Positions 29,001 to 42,434 of a stretch of 64,000 bases of DNA are shown here, in pieces (the first letter of the stretch is position 1; the number at the start of each line of letters is the position of its first letter). The DNA lies in assembly GCA_028564675.1 (NCBI GenBank), contig JAOVVO010000272.1, forward strand, positions 33,695-97,694, given 5' to 3'. The notes under the pieces are model-generated. The model saw only the letters and a list, made by a program, of their open reading frames with translations. It was not told the origin of the DNA and ran no database searches. Source of the DNA: Onchocerca lupi. Its lineage: Eukaryota > Nematoda > Chromadorea > Rhabditida > Onchocercidae. Position numbers and translations under genes: made by a program.

Positions 29001-32000
29001 CTTGGCAATGTTCAAATATCAAATATAGATTGGAATACACCAATGGTTCATCTTCACCTCAAGAAATTTCCATACCCGGGTTAGACAATTGTGACTGATA
29101 ATTTTGAAATCTTAAAATTTAGACTACAAATGATGATATTTTTCAACCTATTTATGATATTAGGGTGAATCGAACATTTTTAGAAAGTTATCTTTGATTC
29201 AATATTTCTGATTCAATTCTCAAAATTTTTTGATCAAGTACTTTTGATTCAATTTCTAAAAACGGCGAAATATAAGAGTTGACTATTAATGATTAAAAGG
29301 TTGGATTCAAGTTGGATTAAGTCAACAAATTTTGTTCTGATTACTTCTTATCTTCAGTAGTGTAACTGATCGCGTATTGGATGCATCACCGAATACGTTA
29401 TGGCGAATGCGTGTTCGAGTTGAAAATGAAGCTGGAACATCAGATTGGAGCAAAGAAGTATCAATTACAACTGCTGAAGGTACCGTAATATACCGTAAAA
29501 TAAAAGTAAACTGTAAACTGCAACTAATCTTAGGAAAATATAAATATTAAACATCAAAATAAATAATAATCATGATTTCTAGTAATCGATAGTTGTCATT
29601 GAAAGAAAAGATCATGATTTCTAATGATTTTTTAAAGCAATTGTAATTATTCGTTCGCAATCATTATAATTCAATTATTTATCATATTCAAACATCATTA
29701 TTAGATAACAAATTATAAATTTATGGAATTGATGATGAACTTAACGGAGTTGACAGAAAATGATAGGAAAATCTTAATCTAGTTTGATTACGATAAAATT
29801 TTACAATTTGATAGTTCTTAGATAAATTATTGTAAAAATTATCAATATCTCTTACATTTCCATTTATTCGAAATCAATATAAAATGTTTTAGTAGCCCTA
29901 AAATGTAAGTGATTTTTGAACAGGTTGAATAGATTTATTTATTTTGCACTATTTTGTAAAAGTTAAACTTACTGTAGGTGCACCAAGTACAGTAGATAAT
30001 CTTGATGCTTTGTATAAGACTAAACTTACTGTAGGTGCACCAAGTATGGTAGAAAATCTTGATGCTCGTTCGTATGGACCGGAATCTGCATCAATAACTT
30101 GGCAACCACCTTCACAACCTAATGGACAAATTACCGGTTATACGTTGGTATATAAGCTCAAATCCCGCGGTGAATGTGGCCCACGGTCCGCACAACCAAT
30201 CACTCGAAATACTCAAGATGAAGAAATCATGCTAGATGGATTATTACCTGATTCTACCTATGAAATACATGTAACAGCACATACTTCTGAGCCTGGACCT
30301 CAATCAAATATTGTAACTGTTACAACTGATGAAGCTGGTAAGTGTAATTTTTACATTTTTGAAATATGAATTTTGATGAGATTTTATGAATTAATGTGAA
30401 ATTCTATGTTTCAATTGAATTTCTGAATTTAATCAGGCAAAATGAGATATAATTAATTTATAATAGGAACATTATTTTCTGTTAAATATATTTTAAAAAG
30501 CTATCCCGTTTGTCATTAACTAAATAAACTTTTCTTTTGTAATATCAAATGTAATGAATGTGTTTAGTTTGAAATTTCTGAAGTTTTTTTATCTTTGCAA
30601 TTCTGAATTTCAAAATTTTTATGTCATACTTCTAAAGATTTCAAATTCTTTCTGAAAAAATCAATTTGATAAGTTCCATAATATTTTAATCTTACCTCAT
30701 TTGCGAGTAAATCGATGATGAAGGAAGAGGTAATATTAAATTAGAGATTTTTATGAGTAATGCTATTTTGGGTTTTTTCTTTTTTTTTTTTGAAATATTC
30801 CAAAAATGTGACTCAAGAAACAATCGATAAAATAACATCGCATCAAAGTTATTAATATTACAATCCCAGTTTGAATCAATTTTTTTCTCAAATTACATTT
30901 AGATTAGATAATTTAGAATAATCATTCCTGTTATCTTTTGCTTAATTTACTGTCTTATTTATATTCTTTTTTTCTTTCTATTTTTTTGTTTTATTTTTAG
31001 TAAAAATTGTTTTAAATATCGAATTATAATAAATTTGCTATTTTTAGTTCCTACCGGTGCTCCGTTGAATCCACGTGTAAGTTCGATAACACAAACACGT
31101 AGCGATTTCTTGTGGAATGAACCGGATTGCGAACTTCGTAACGGCAAAATAAGAGGTTACGAATGGCAAATAGAAAATATTGATCCATGGGGTGAAAGTA
31201 AAACTGGTCATAGTACCACAAAACGAGTATCATTCGATGATTTAATACCATATACTCAATATCGAGTACGAGTTTCGGCGGAAAATTCAGCTGGACAAGG
31301 ACCATGGTCGGAATGGATTTCATTTCGAACGCAACCTGCCGGTAGGTTGGTACTTCATTTAGGTGCCAAGTTTTTATTCAAATAAATTGAAATTCAGAAG
31401 GTAATGAACGAAGAATATGAATCTCAATTTGATTGTTAAGATCATTTTGAAAAATAAAGCACGAAGATCAATGAAGATCGATAGTTGAAGATAAGTTGAA
31501 GAATATGAGTAAATATGCGATTTATGCAATATAAGATTTTTTTTTCAGCACCACCGGCTCCAACCGATTTGATCGAAGAACAATCATTTCCGCATGCTAT
31601 CGAGATTTCATTCGTGCCACCATATCCACCTCATGGCATCATCAATGAATATCGAGTAAGACATACACCTGCTGGCCAGGTAAGTCTAATTTTGTTTCAA
31701 GCATATTTATTTTTCAAGTTTAACTTGTAAAATTGAATTCTAACTTAATTTAGATTCCATTCAAAGTAAAGTGAATAAAGTAAGAATTTCTACGCATATT
31801 GTGTAGAGAAAATTAATAATAAAAAAAAACTTAATGCATGAATTTGATTAATTTTAAGTTAAAAAAAATATATTGCAAATGAATAAGAAGAAGAGAAAAA
31901 AATAAAAAATTCAAAAGTCAAAGTTTTTAAAATTCAAACTTATCTTTTTTACAGATGAATTACAATGAAGTTCGTGTACTTGCAAATCGATTGCAATGCT

Positions 32001-35000
32001 CAGATGCATCGAAACGTGATCGTTTATGTTATCGAGTTGTAGATTTGGAACCGGAACAGGAATATGAAATTCAAGCATCAGCTCATACCGAAAATGGTGC
32101 TTGGAGTGATTGGAGTGAAACGTTAAATGCTCGAACACATGAACAAAGTAAGTTTAGCAAAAAAAAGAAAAAAAAAATCAATAAATTTGAAAGTAAATAA
32201 AATGAATTTAGAAATAAATAAAAAATGAAATGGAGAAAAAAATAAAAAAAAATATAAAACACGATTGATGCTATTTAGATATACCGGTATTAGAACGTGA
32301 ATTGGAAGTTGTTGATAGCAAACCGAACAGTATTACAGTACGATGGCAAGGTTTAGATCCTGAACAGGTGTCCTTTTTTTTTTTTTTATTTTTCTTTATT
32401 TAACTTTTGTTTGTTCTTGTCATGGATATTTCATATTTCTTTAAAAAAAAAAAAACGAAACAACTGATGATCCAAATTTATTGTCATTGAAATAATGACT
32501 CTTTTTTTATTTGATTTTTCCAATCTAATCTAAAACTGAAATATATGTTTTTAGTCGAAACACGTTGTTGGTTACATTGTGGAATATAAATCGGAAGATG
32601 AAGATGACTGGAAAGAATATAATGGTATCACGAAACATCGTAGTCGTCAAAATGATTACCGTATTCAGGTTAAAGATTTGGTACCTTCGACGGAGTATTT
32701 CTTCCGATTGAAAGTTGTTGGTAAAAATGACAAACGTGGTTCTTCAGGACCTGAATTAAGAGCAATGACAAAATGTGGACGTAAGTATTACTTTTTTTAT
32801 TTTAATTTATTTATCATTTTTTACTTTTTTTTAGTTTAATTTGATTTTATTTTGAATTATTTCTTCTTTTGTGAATAGTTCAAGTTTTTCACATTTCAGG
32901 ACCTGAAGAAGCACCAAGTGATCTACAATTGACATCTGATTTCGAAAATGTCAAACTTACGTGGATGAATCCGGACAAGGAAACTTGGTCATGTGATAAT
33001 GTTGAATATGTGATTGATTTCGTCAATACCACTTCACGTGGTATAATGACGGTACCAGCGGATGCACCAACCAAACTTTTGTTACCATCGCTTCCGGGTA
33101 CCAAATGGGAGATGCGTATGCGTACACAAACAATTGAGGAAGGTCAGAAACCATCATACAGTCCATGGAGTGATCGTGTAACTCTGGTAACTCAGGCTCT
33201 TCCCGGTGAATTATTCCTGACAGTTGAACCGAAAACACCAACTTCAGCGGTAGTTATTTGGGATTTGGCTGATCAAGATCGAAAATGGAACTATGGTGTA
33301 GATATTACTTATCGATTGAAGCAATTGGGTGGTTGCGTAGAATCACGAAGTGGTAGTCATGAACCAGTAACGAATTATAATGTGCAAGATAAACAAATTG
33401 AACTTCATGATCTGATACCTGGTTCCGAATATGAAGTAGTGGTTACTCCACGACGTCCACCAAGTTTGCGATCATCTATCGCAACGCCTAAAACAGTTCG
33501 CCGTTTCAGGACCATGGCTACCTTTCCATCTGGTCCACCACGTAATCTACGTGGTGAGGGACGTCGTGATACTGAAATTTTCTTCAAATGGGAACCACCA
33601 ATATGCGAAGAACAGAATGGTGAAATAACACAGTATGAATATGAGGTGACAGGTGCTGAAGAATGGAATGATATGAAACGTGAAGGTGTAACACCACGTA
33701 CCAATGCTGCAGTAGATCAAATGAGTCCTGGTACCACATATAATGTACGTGTACGTGCATATACCAGTGAAGGACCTGGACCATGGTCAGAAGCAATTCA
33801 GATTACCACCACCGGTACCGAATTGGGACCACCTCGAGAGCTTACCGCAGTGCATACAAAACCTAAAGAAATTCAATTAACTTGGCTTCCACCGTATCCG
33901 GAACGAGCACCAGTACTCATCTATAAAGTCAGATACAGTCCACGTGCTGATGATTCTAATCCGGTAGAGATGGAGCTTTCCGGCGATCAGTTGAGTTGTA
34001 CCGGTTATAAAAGTCCGTTGATTACCAGTGATAGCATATGTGCAACAGTGAAATCATTACAACCGGATACAACTTACCGGTTTGCTGTTCAGGTTCGTGA
34101 ATTATACGTTTTTCTGCAAAAATCGATTTTTTTTTTTTTTTTTCAAAGGATAAATTGCATGTTTTTATTCGTCCGTGAGAAAATTTTTTTGACCGAAATG
34201 TTAGTTCCGAAAAAAAAATTTTTTGATCAAATCTGGTTTAAAATTGAAAATTGAAAATTTTGCAATATAAATCATGTAAATTTCAATCTTAAGTCTCATA
34301 TATCTCTTTAATTACGAACTTTCAGGCTCAATCACCTAGTGGTAATTGGGGTGAATGGTCACCAGCCTATTTTGCTACTACACGTTCTAGCGATGAAGGA
34401 CCGATACCTGGAAAGTTACGATTGGTATCTGCAGGACATGATAATCTTCGTGTAAACTGGACTGCACCACCAGCTGTCAAAGATGTTGTGGATCAATATT
34501 TGGTACAGTTTTATTGATGCAAATTTCAAGAATCCTGTCAAAATATTCGATAATTATTTGAATACTTTTAAAAAGTTCATTTATTATTTTTTTGAATTAA
34601 TTTTATAAATTTTAGGTTAGCATATCGTTAGTCAATAAACAACCGAAACAGTTTACTGTACGTGGTGATCAAAATGATTATCATTTTCGTGAATTGGAAC
34701 CAGCAACATATTATAATATTACGGTACAAGGCTTATCAGAAGGCAAACGAATGTGGTTCATAACGGAAGTTTTTTCAACCGCCGACTACGGTATTTATTA
34801 CTAACAGCTAATTTCACCATATTTTGGTTCTACGATCATAGAATCTAGCAAATATTTCAATTTCGATGTTTTCTCGAAATAAATTTGTTGTGAAGATTGA
34901 AATTTTGATCATTTTTTGGTACCATAAATTTTAGTTATTTGAACTTTAGGAACTGGTTTACTTTGGTGGTTACCTGCACCAACAGACTTGAAATTGCTAG

Positions 35001-38000
35001 AAAAATCTGATCGATTTATGCATGTTGCATGGAGTCCACCAGAAATTTTCGATGAAGCCTATAAAGATTTAATTACTCATTACAGAGTGAGTTAATGAAT
35101 TCAAACTTAATTTTAAATTTATTCAAGACTTCCTGATTGAAAAAAAAAATATCTTGAGAACTTTTTGAATAAAATCTTCTTATTCTAATGTTTTAATAAT
35201 CAAATTCTGCTTGCAAACTTAGCTCAATTCAATATAAATTTCAGGTGACAATAGCACCATTTGATCCATACACTGGTAAAACCGGTCGACCACGTAATTA
35301 CTCTGTACCGTATCCGGGAACATCGATCAAATTTGATAATTTATCACCAAAAACAATTTACAATATTACCGTACAAGCTGGTACAAATAGTGGTTACGGT
35401 GAAATTTTATGGGGTACTTATAGTACTCTTGCACCAGGAGAGAATCACGTATTACGATTATTGGATCGTACACCAACATCATTGACTGTTGAATGGGATT
35501 CAACAGTTCTCGGTGACAAAGGATATACCGTATGTTTTCTTAACATTCATTTTTGATTGCTATAATGATCTGTAAATTTTCTTGTTTTTTATGGATTTTT
35601 AACTTTCAATTTGATCAGCTTTACAAACCTTTAATCTTTTGAATCGTTGGTTAATTTCATTCTCTAAATAAAAATTTTGAATTTTTCAGCTTTCATGGGA
35701 AAGTTTACATTCTGCTTTCAAACATGTTCCTATCAATGTTGTCCGTTCAGCAGAAATTGCTGCTGGTATCACTCAGTATACAATCGAAGATTTGGAACCT
35801 TCAACAGTCTACAATGTTACCTTGCAACCACGACCAGGTAAAGCAGCCTGGGGTGCATATGCTACCTTACCACCAGGATGGTTCATGGTACGTAATTTGG
35901 TATGGTGCGATCGAACCAATTATGCCATATCGTTGACCTGGGAACCAGTAAATCGGAATAAAGCAACACACTATCAGGTACGATACCTGAGATTTAAAGA
36001 ACGTGATGCTATTTGGACCGAAGAAAATGAAGTTAGAGCGGTAGAATTGCTTTGTCCCAAAGATGGTTGTAATCGACATTGTTATCTGGTTTTCAATCTT
36101 ATTCACAATCCAAAGGAATACGTCTTTCAAGTACGAGCTAAGGTAAGTCATTTACTTTCCTCACGTACGTGACGTCAACGAAATTAATCTTATCACTTAA
36201 TTTTTAATGTTTATTTAGAATGTTTCAAAATGTTCACTGATTTTTTCATTGTTATTTTTTTACTTTTTTTTTTAATGATTATTTACTAATTATAAAATGA
36301 TATAGAATTATTAGCCTTTCTTGATCCCAATTATGGTTCTGCCAATAATTGCTGATAATATCACTATGACTATTGATATTCTCAATTATAGGTAGTAAAG
36401 TTTATTAAATCAAGGATTGATGCGAAATTTAAAAGATGAAAAATTTCAGGTGAACAATCAATGGAACCGATGGCGAACAGCAGGTAAACCAAGTGTTATT
36501 GAGAAATCAGAACGAAAAAAAGCATGTTGTATTGTACCACCACCATATATGGTTGAAAATATTGGTATGGCCGGAACATTTTGGGAGGTGGACATTGCAC
36601 CGGTTGAAACACACCCACAGAATATTACGTTAGTTTTATATAAATTTTGCGATCAATGCTTTTTGAGTAAATTTGATACTATCGTCGCAAATCTGGATAA
36701 TTAGGAAAAACTATTTCATAATGATGAGCTATTGTTGCACTTTACATAATTATAAATATGCTATTGTCTTAGTGATCGTCGTAATTTCAGCGTTAAAAAT
36801 TTTTTTTTAAAATAATTTCTCTTTTTATCTGTCAAAAGGCATTTTTTTTTTTTTTTTTTTTTGGATATGATGAAATATTTCAGAAATTTTGCTCTTTTAT
36901 TGGTTATGCATTCAAATAATTAATCTAATCTAGCAAGAAATGATTCGTTCAGGCGTTATTACGTTGTCGTTGATGAACGTGAACCAGCAGGTGATACTAA
37001 TTGGACTGAATTAACCGATAAAGTTACGGCAAACAAAATGAAGATTCCATATTATGTAGCAGCATCTTTCAATCCTGATACATTACCTGGACCACAAAAA
37101 ATTCGCATTGGTGATGGAACAGTAATCGGTGGCTACCTAAATTACCCATTAGTTAAGGGTAAAAAATATAATTATGAAATTTATTCGGTTTGGGAGATGA
37201 ATGGTAAAACAGCTGCTGTAGCACGTCAACGAGGTTTGCTTATTGAAACATTTGTACTTAAACATTTTAAATATATATTTATTTTATTTTTTTAAAGTTT
37301 ATACCTATCATTTTAAATATATATTTATATTTAAACATATCATTTTAATGATATTATATTGATTATTCAATTGCTTGAATAAATCTCTCCACGGAAAACT
37401 TTTCTTAATCTATGAATTAGCTAAAAGTTAGTTTTTTTTTTTTTTTTTGTTGAATGACTAATGAATGGACTATATCTTTCTATCACTATACTGCCATCTA
37501 TTCATAAGTTTTCGAATTTTCGATTCTACAAATCACTCTACATAATATTCAGAATTCTTCAAAGTAAAATGTATCTGTATATTGATGGATTATAATTACA
37601 TTTTGCCCTTTGAACTTGCGGCAATCTGAATCAATCGATTGTTCATCTTCTTCACCGATGAATAAATAGTCTGTAAGATGGGATAGATGTATAATACAAA
37701 ATATATCATAACACCATTTCTTATTTCTAACCGTCTAAAATTTTTTTCAAGAAAGAATGAGAAGGAAAAGTTTCATTGAAAGTTGAATTTAGGAAATAAT
37801 CATTAAAGCATTGAAGTTATTAAAATTTACATATTCTCCACGAATTTCATACATATTTATTGAAAAGTTAATAATCATAATCTTTTATTTTAGAAAAATT
37901 ATGATTTTGATGATTAAAATTGTAATGAGAAATATGATATGAAAGGAAATGATAAAAAAGAGAAGGGAAGAGAAGATGAGGAAAGATGAGAAGATGGAAT

Positions 38001-41000
38001 ATTTGAAGTTTATTTCTAAAATATATTTCAGAAATATTATTAATAGGAGCTGAAAACTTTCAAAAATTTAATTAATTTTCAACTATTTTCTATCGAAATG
38101 TTAATTTTGTTTTAAAATGGAAAATTAGTTTAGAAATTTCTCAAAATTGCTTTTAAGACTATATTTTGATTTTCGATTTTTTTTTGGTTTTAAATTTTTC
38201 TTTAAACTTCTTAAAATATTCCATATCTTAAAAAAAGATTACGAGAACTTGGAGGTAAATCACCAATTAGGTTAATTGTCGATAGCCGAGGAAAATTAAA
38301 GAAGAGTGCAATTTTGCAAAAACTGCAGATAAAATAACAATTTAGGTGATTGCAAATAAGGAAGAAGAGAGCAAAATACAAAATATTAACCACCCGATGG
38401 TTAATTTTTGTATCTCAAAATTAAAAATCGATAATAGCAATGCCTATGATCAAGGCAGATTAAAAAATATACTTAGGCGAGGGCATACTGACAAATAAAG
38501 TTGTTTCATCTGCAGAAAATTTTCTGCAAGATATGGTTCATATAGTTGAACAAACAATTTTTAAGCCTTGCAGTCCCTAGTACCCACCCTAGCTGGGCCA
38601 ATATCTATGTGGCACGATGACAATAAAGAAAATTTGCTGGATTTTTCAAAAGCAGGAATATTTGGCTTTAAAATGGCTAGTTTACTCAAAAATTCCGTCA
38701 ATTAAACAATAAAACTAACTAACATCTAACCTTTGTTAAATTTTTGTATCCTTAGTGTTACGATCAATAAATATATTCTTTATCAAAAATTATAAACCTT
38801 ATAATCTTATCAACACCATAATCCCAAGATAAGAGAAGATACGATAATATTCTATGGACATTACTAAAGTTTTAATCATTTATCGTTACCATTATCATTT
38901 CTTTAAAAGCCTAAACTAATTGTGCAGATCATAAAATTTTTTTTGCCTCTACCATTTTTTTTTTTTTTTTACACGATTTCCTCTTGCAAAGTTTTAGCAC
39001 GCTAGCTGATATGCAAACAATTCATCATAAACAAACTTTTTCCTGGAAATTTTCGTTTTACTTAATTGAGCTTGGCCTTTGCAACTTCATAATACTTTCC
39101 AATTGTCATTTCTTTCTTTTTTTTTTTTTTTTTTCAATTTAATTAAAATGGCATCTATTCATTGTGGCAAATTGGACAGGTTTTTTTCTGAACTAGAGCT
39201 TATCATATTTCCAAAACTTTTATTGATGATGCTGCGACACAATTGGTAAAACCGGTTCAATGCGAGTTGCGGATGAGCGATTTGCCAATGTTTGACAAAT
39301 TTTTCGAGATTAACAATTCTTTTTTTTTTTTGCCATTTGTACAAGGCATTTTGTAATTTTGAAATGAAGAATTTTGAAGAGCAAAAATTAATTTTCAAAG
39401 ATGATGAGCATATATTTTAGTTCAATTCATCATTTTTTTGTAAGTTTGTACGATAGTTAGCTTTACTTATATCGGAATATATTGTTTGGTTCTTTGAAAG
39501 ATTTGCCTCTAACCATTAATTCATTTCATTTTACTCTTAATTTTTCAATTATTGGTAATTTAAATTTCCCTGCTCTATCAGTAATCTCGAATTATGTGAA
39601 ATGTTTGAATTTCTCATAGATTTGTTGTAATTATTGCACCGAAATGAGATTTATCCGAAGCAATAAAAAAGGGTAATAGAAAGGATTGAAATGTGGGATA
39701 AATTAATAAATTTTTATTGAAAATGAAATGAGTTTTAACGATGAAGTACTTTTTTCTTTGTAAAATTTTAATAATGCTATTATTAGATGAATTATACAAA
39801 GAAAAAAAAGATTCAAATTATTAGGCTGTAAATTTTTAATAACAATAATTATGGTAATTTGATAGTATCGGCTTTGCAATTGACTCAAAGAAAGAATATT
39901 TCATTTTAAAAAAAAAAAATTTGAAACAACAAGTACAACTTGGTACTTTTTCATCCATTTATTACGCAGTTTGGCTAAAATAATTAGAGAATTTTATTTT
40001 CTAGCAATAATATTATTTTACTTCATCCTTCATGTTTTTATGTAGATTCGGCTATCTGTTTTTTTTTTCCATTTAGTAAAACAAATTGCAGATGAATAAA
40101 TTTTTAAAAAGAACTTTTTTTTTAAAAATTTAAAAAAAAAAGAATTTATTGATTTAGGACCTAATAAATGGACAAAATTTGTAGAATGATGAAGAATCTG
40201 AAGAAGTAAGATAAATGGGAGTGGGAATAAGATAAATAAGATCATAAATTATGCCTTTTCTTAAAATCTGTATTTCGATATTTATAAGATTCTATAAATC
40301 GGTAAATTTAAATAATATGTGGCGAATTCATAACTGCAAGAAGAAATAATGTACAACAAACTTGACTTCATTAATTGATTATTTTCCAAAACAAAATATG
40401 GAAATGAATAGAATTCATGACAGAGTAGAAATCTGCAAAAAAGTTTCTTTAAATAAGTAAATAATTTTAAAATATTGGCAATATTTAATTTATCAAATTT
40501 AAATTTTTTTTATATTTGTGGAATAATTTAGATAATAAACAATTAGCTATCAATTAATTTCTTAGAGAGCATGGAAACCAGCTAATTTATCCGATATGTT
40601 GAAATTTGAATAACTCTAAATGTTCCAAAATGATCGAATGATATTTAATCTAGATCGATGCGATAAATGCAGAAATCTTGCATTTTATTCGAAGAAATCA
40701 TTTCCCTAAAAATACACATTTTCATTATGTTTAATGCTATACGATCATTATTCCTTCATCTATTAATTCATCTTTCTAACAATCTCATCAATTTTCTCAA
40801 ATATCATATCCGCATTTTGCTATTTCTATTTCTGCTTTATTAGAAAACTCGTTTATCTGTTTGTGAGATATATTGCTATATAAATTACACAACATACATA
40901 GCTAATAAAATTACATAAGAATTTTGGAAATTTTTATGCAAAATTTTATTTCATCTTATCACGAATAACTTCGCATTGTTGTTAGATTCAATTCAAAAAC

Positions 41001-41114
41001 TGCTCAATTTGATAGATCGGACGAAATACTTTCAATATGATATGGTCATAGATATAATCAAATCGGATGAAACATCATGTTTTCATCATGTTATGATCGC
41101 AGATATATAATCAA

Positions 41115-41194
<80 letters not shown>

Positions 41195-42393
41195 CATACA
41201 CCATTTTTCTGCTTGATTATATCGGATCATTTGTTGTCCTGCTGATGGATGTTTCATTAGTATTCTTGATAATAGATTAAATATTGATAACTTAGCATTC
41301 CTTATCAATTCATTAAATTTCTTTTTTTTTTTTTTAATATACTAACAAGGAAAATTATTTATTGAATAAATCTGAGAATAATTTTCTCAATATTTAGCAA
41401 ATTTTTCTATCGAAATAGACAAATAACGTTACTGCAAAAGAAAAAAAAAAAAATTTCATTGTATATTTTCTGTTAGAGAGATTATTTTTATCAGACTATC
41501 GAAGAGATTATTTTTCCTGTTTATTTTTTTTTTTTTCTTTTTTCTCTCAATAAAATGATCATCAGTTTTCGTTAGATGTCATTGAGATGATATATTTCGA
41601 TTGCGGAAATTATTTTATCACAGAAAAACTGTCAGTGAGTTATTTTTTTTTTTGTTTATTAATTTTTTTTTTTTTTTTTAAATTATCCATCGATTTTTGC
41701 AAATGTCATTGAGATGCTTATTTTGATAACTTTAGAAATGAAATAAAAAACAATGAAGTATGTTTTTGTAAGAAAGAAATAAAACTGCAGAATGAGAAGT
41801 TTATTTTTTAGTTTATCATTCATCATCGGGTATTTCTCATCGAAAAATAAATCAACATGAGAAGAAATAGAGAAATGAAATTATTGAAAAAAAAAAAAAA
41901 AGAAATTTTTTCGTTGTATATTTCATTGCTGACTCTCATAGCAATAATTTTCTCTTGTTGTTGATTCTTCTTCCTTCCCTTTTCATTTTAGTAAATGGTG
42001 AATTGAATTCAGTAGCATTTTTTTTTTTTTCAAATAATCAACTGAATCTTATCCAACAACATTTCTCATTTCTTCTCCGCTTTAAGTTAAATCTAAATCG
42101 GTAATTGATCGATGAAGTAAAAGAAAAGAAGCAGAAGCTATTGGATGACAATAATAATTGCTTTCTGGTATTGGTAATGAATAGTCAGTGATGATTGGTG
42201 ACAAACGGGTGACATTATAGTAGTGTGCATTATCCCATCTGAACTAACTGGTTGCCCAGTGGTGAATTGAAAGAAGTGAAGAATTTCGAATTGAACTCGT
42301 TTTTCTGCTTTCCTTCCCAATTAACTAATTTTCAATCTCAACAACATTTCAAACAACGATGAGAGTATGGCCTGATGGTACGTACGCCTTCAT

Positions 42394-42434
<41 letters not shown>

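Noticed and set aside
33405..33796. Minus-strand open frames opposite let-805 exon 40
   Set aside because: Shadows of the FN3 coding frame; no independent motif or start context.
41077..41308. Poly-Lys and poly-Phe frames
   Set aside because: Translation of an interrupted poly(A) run.
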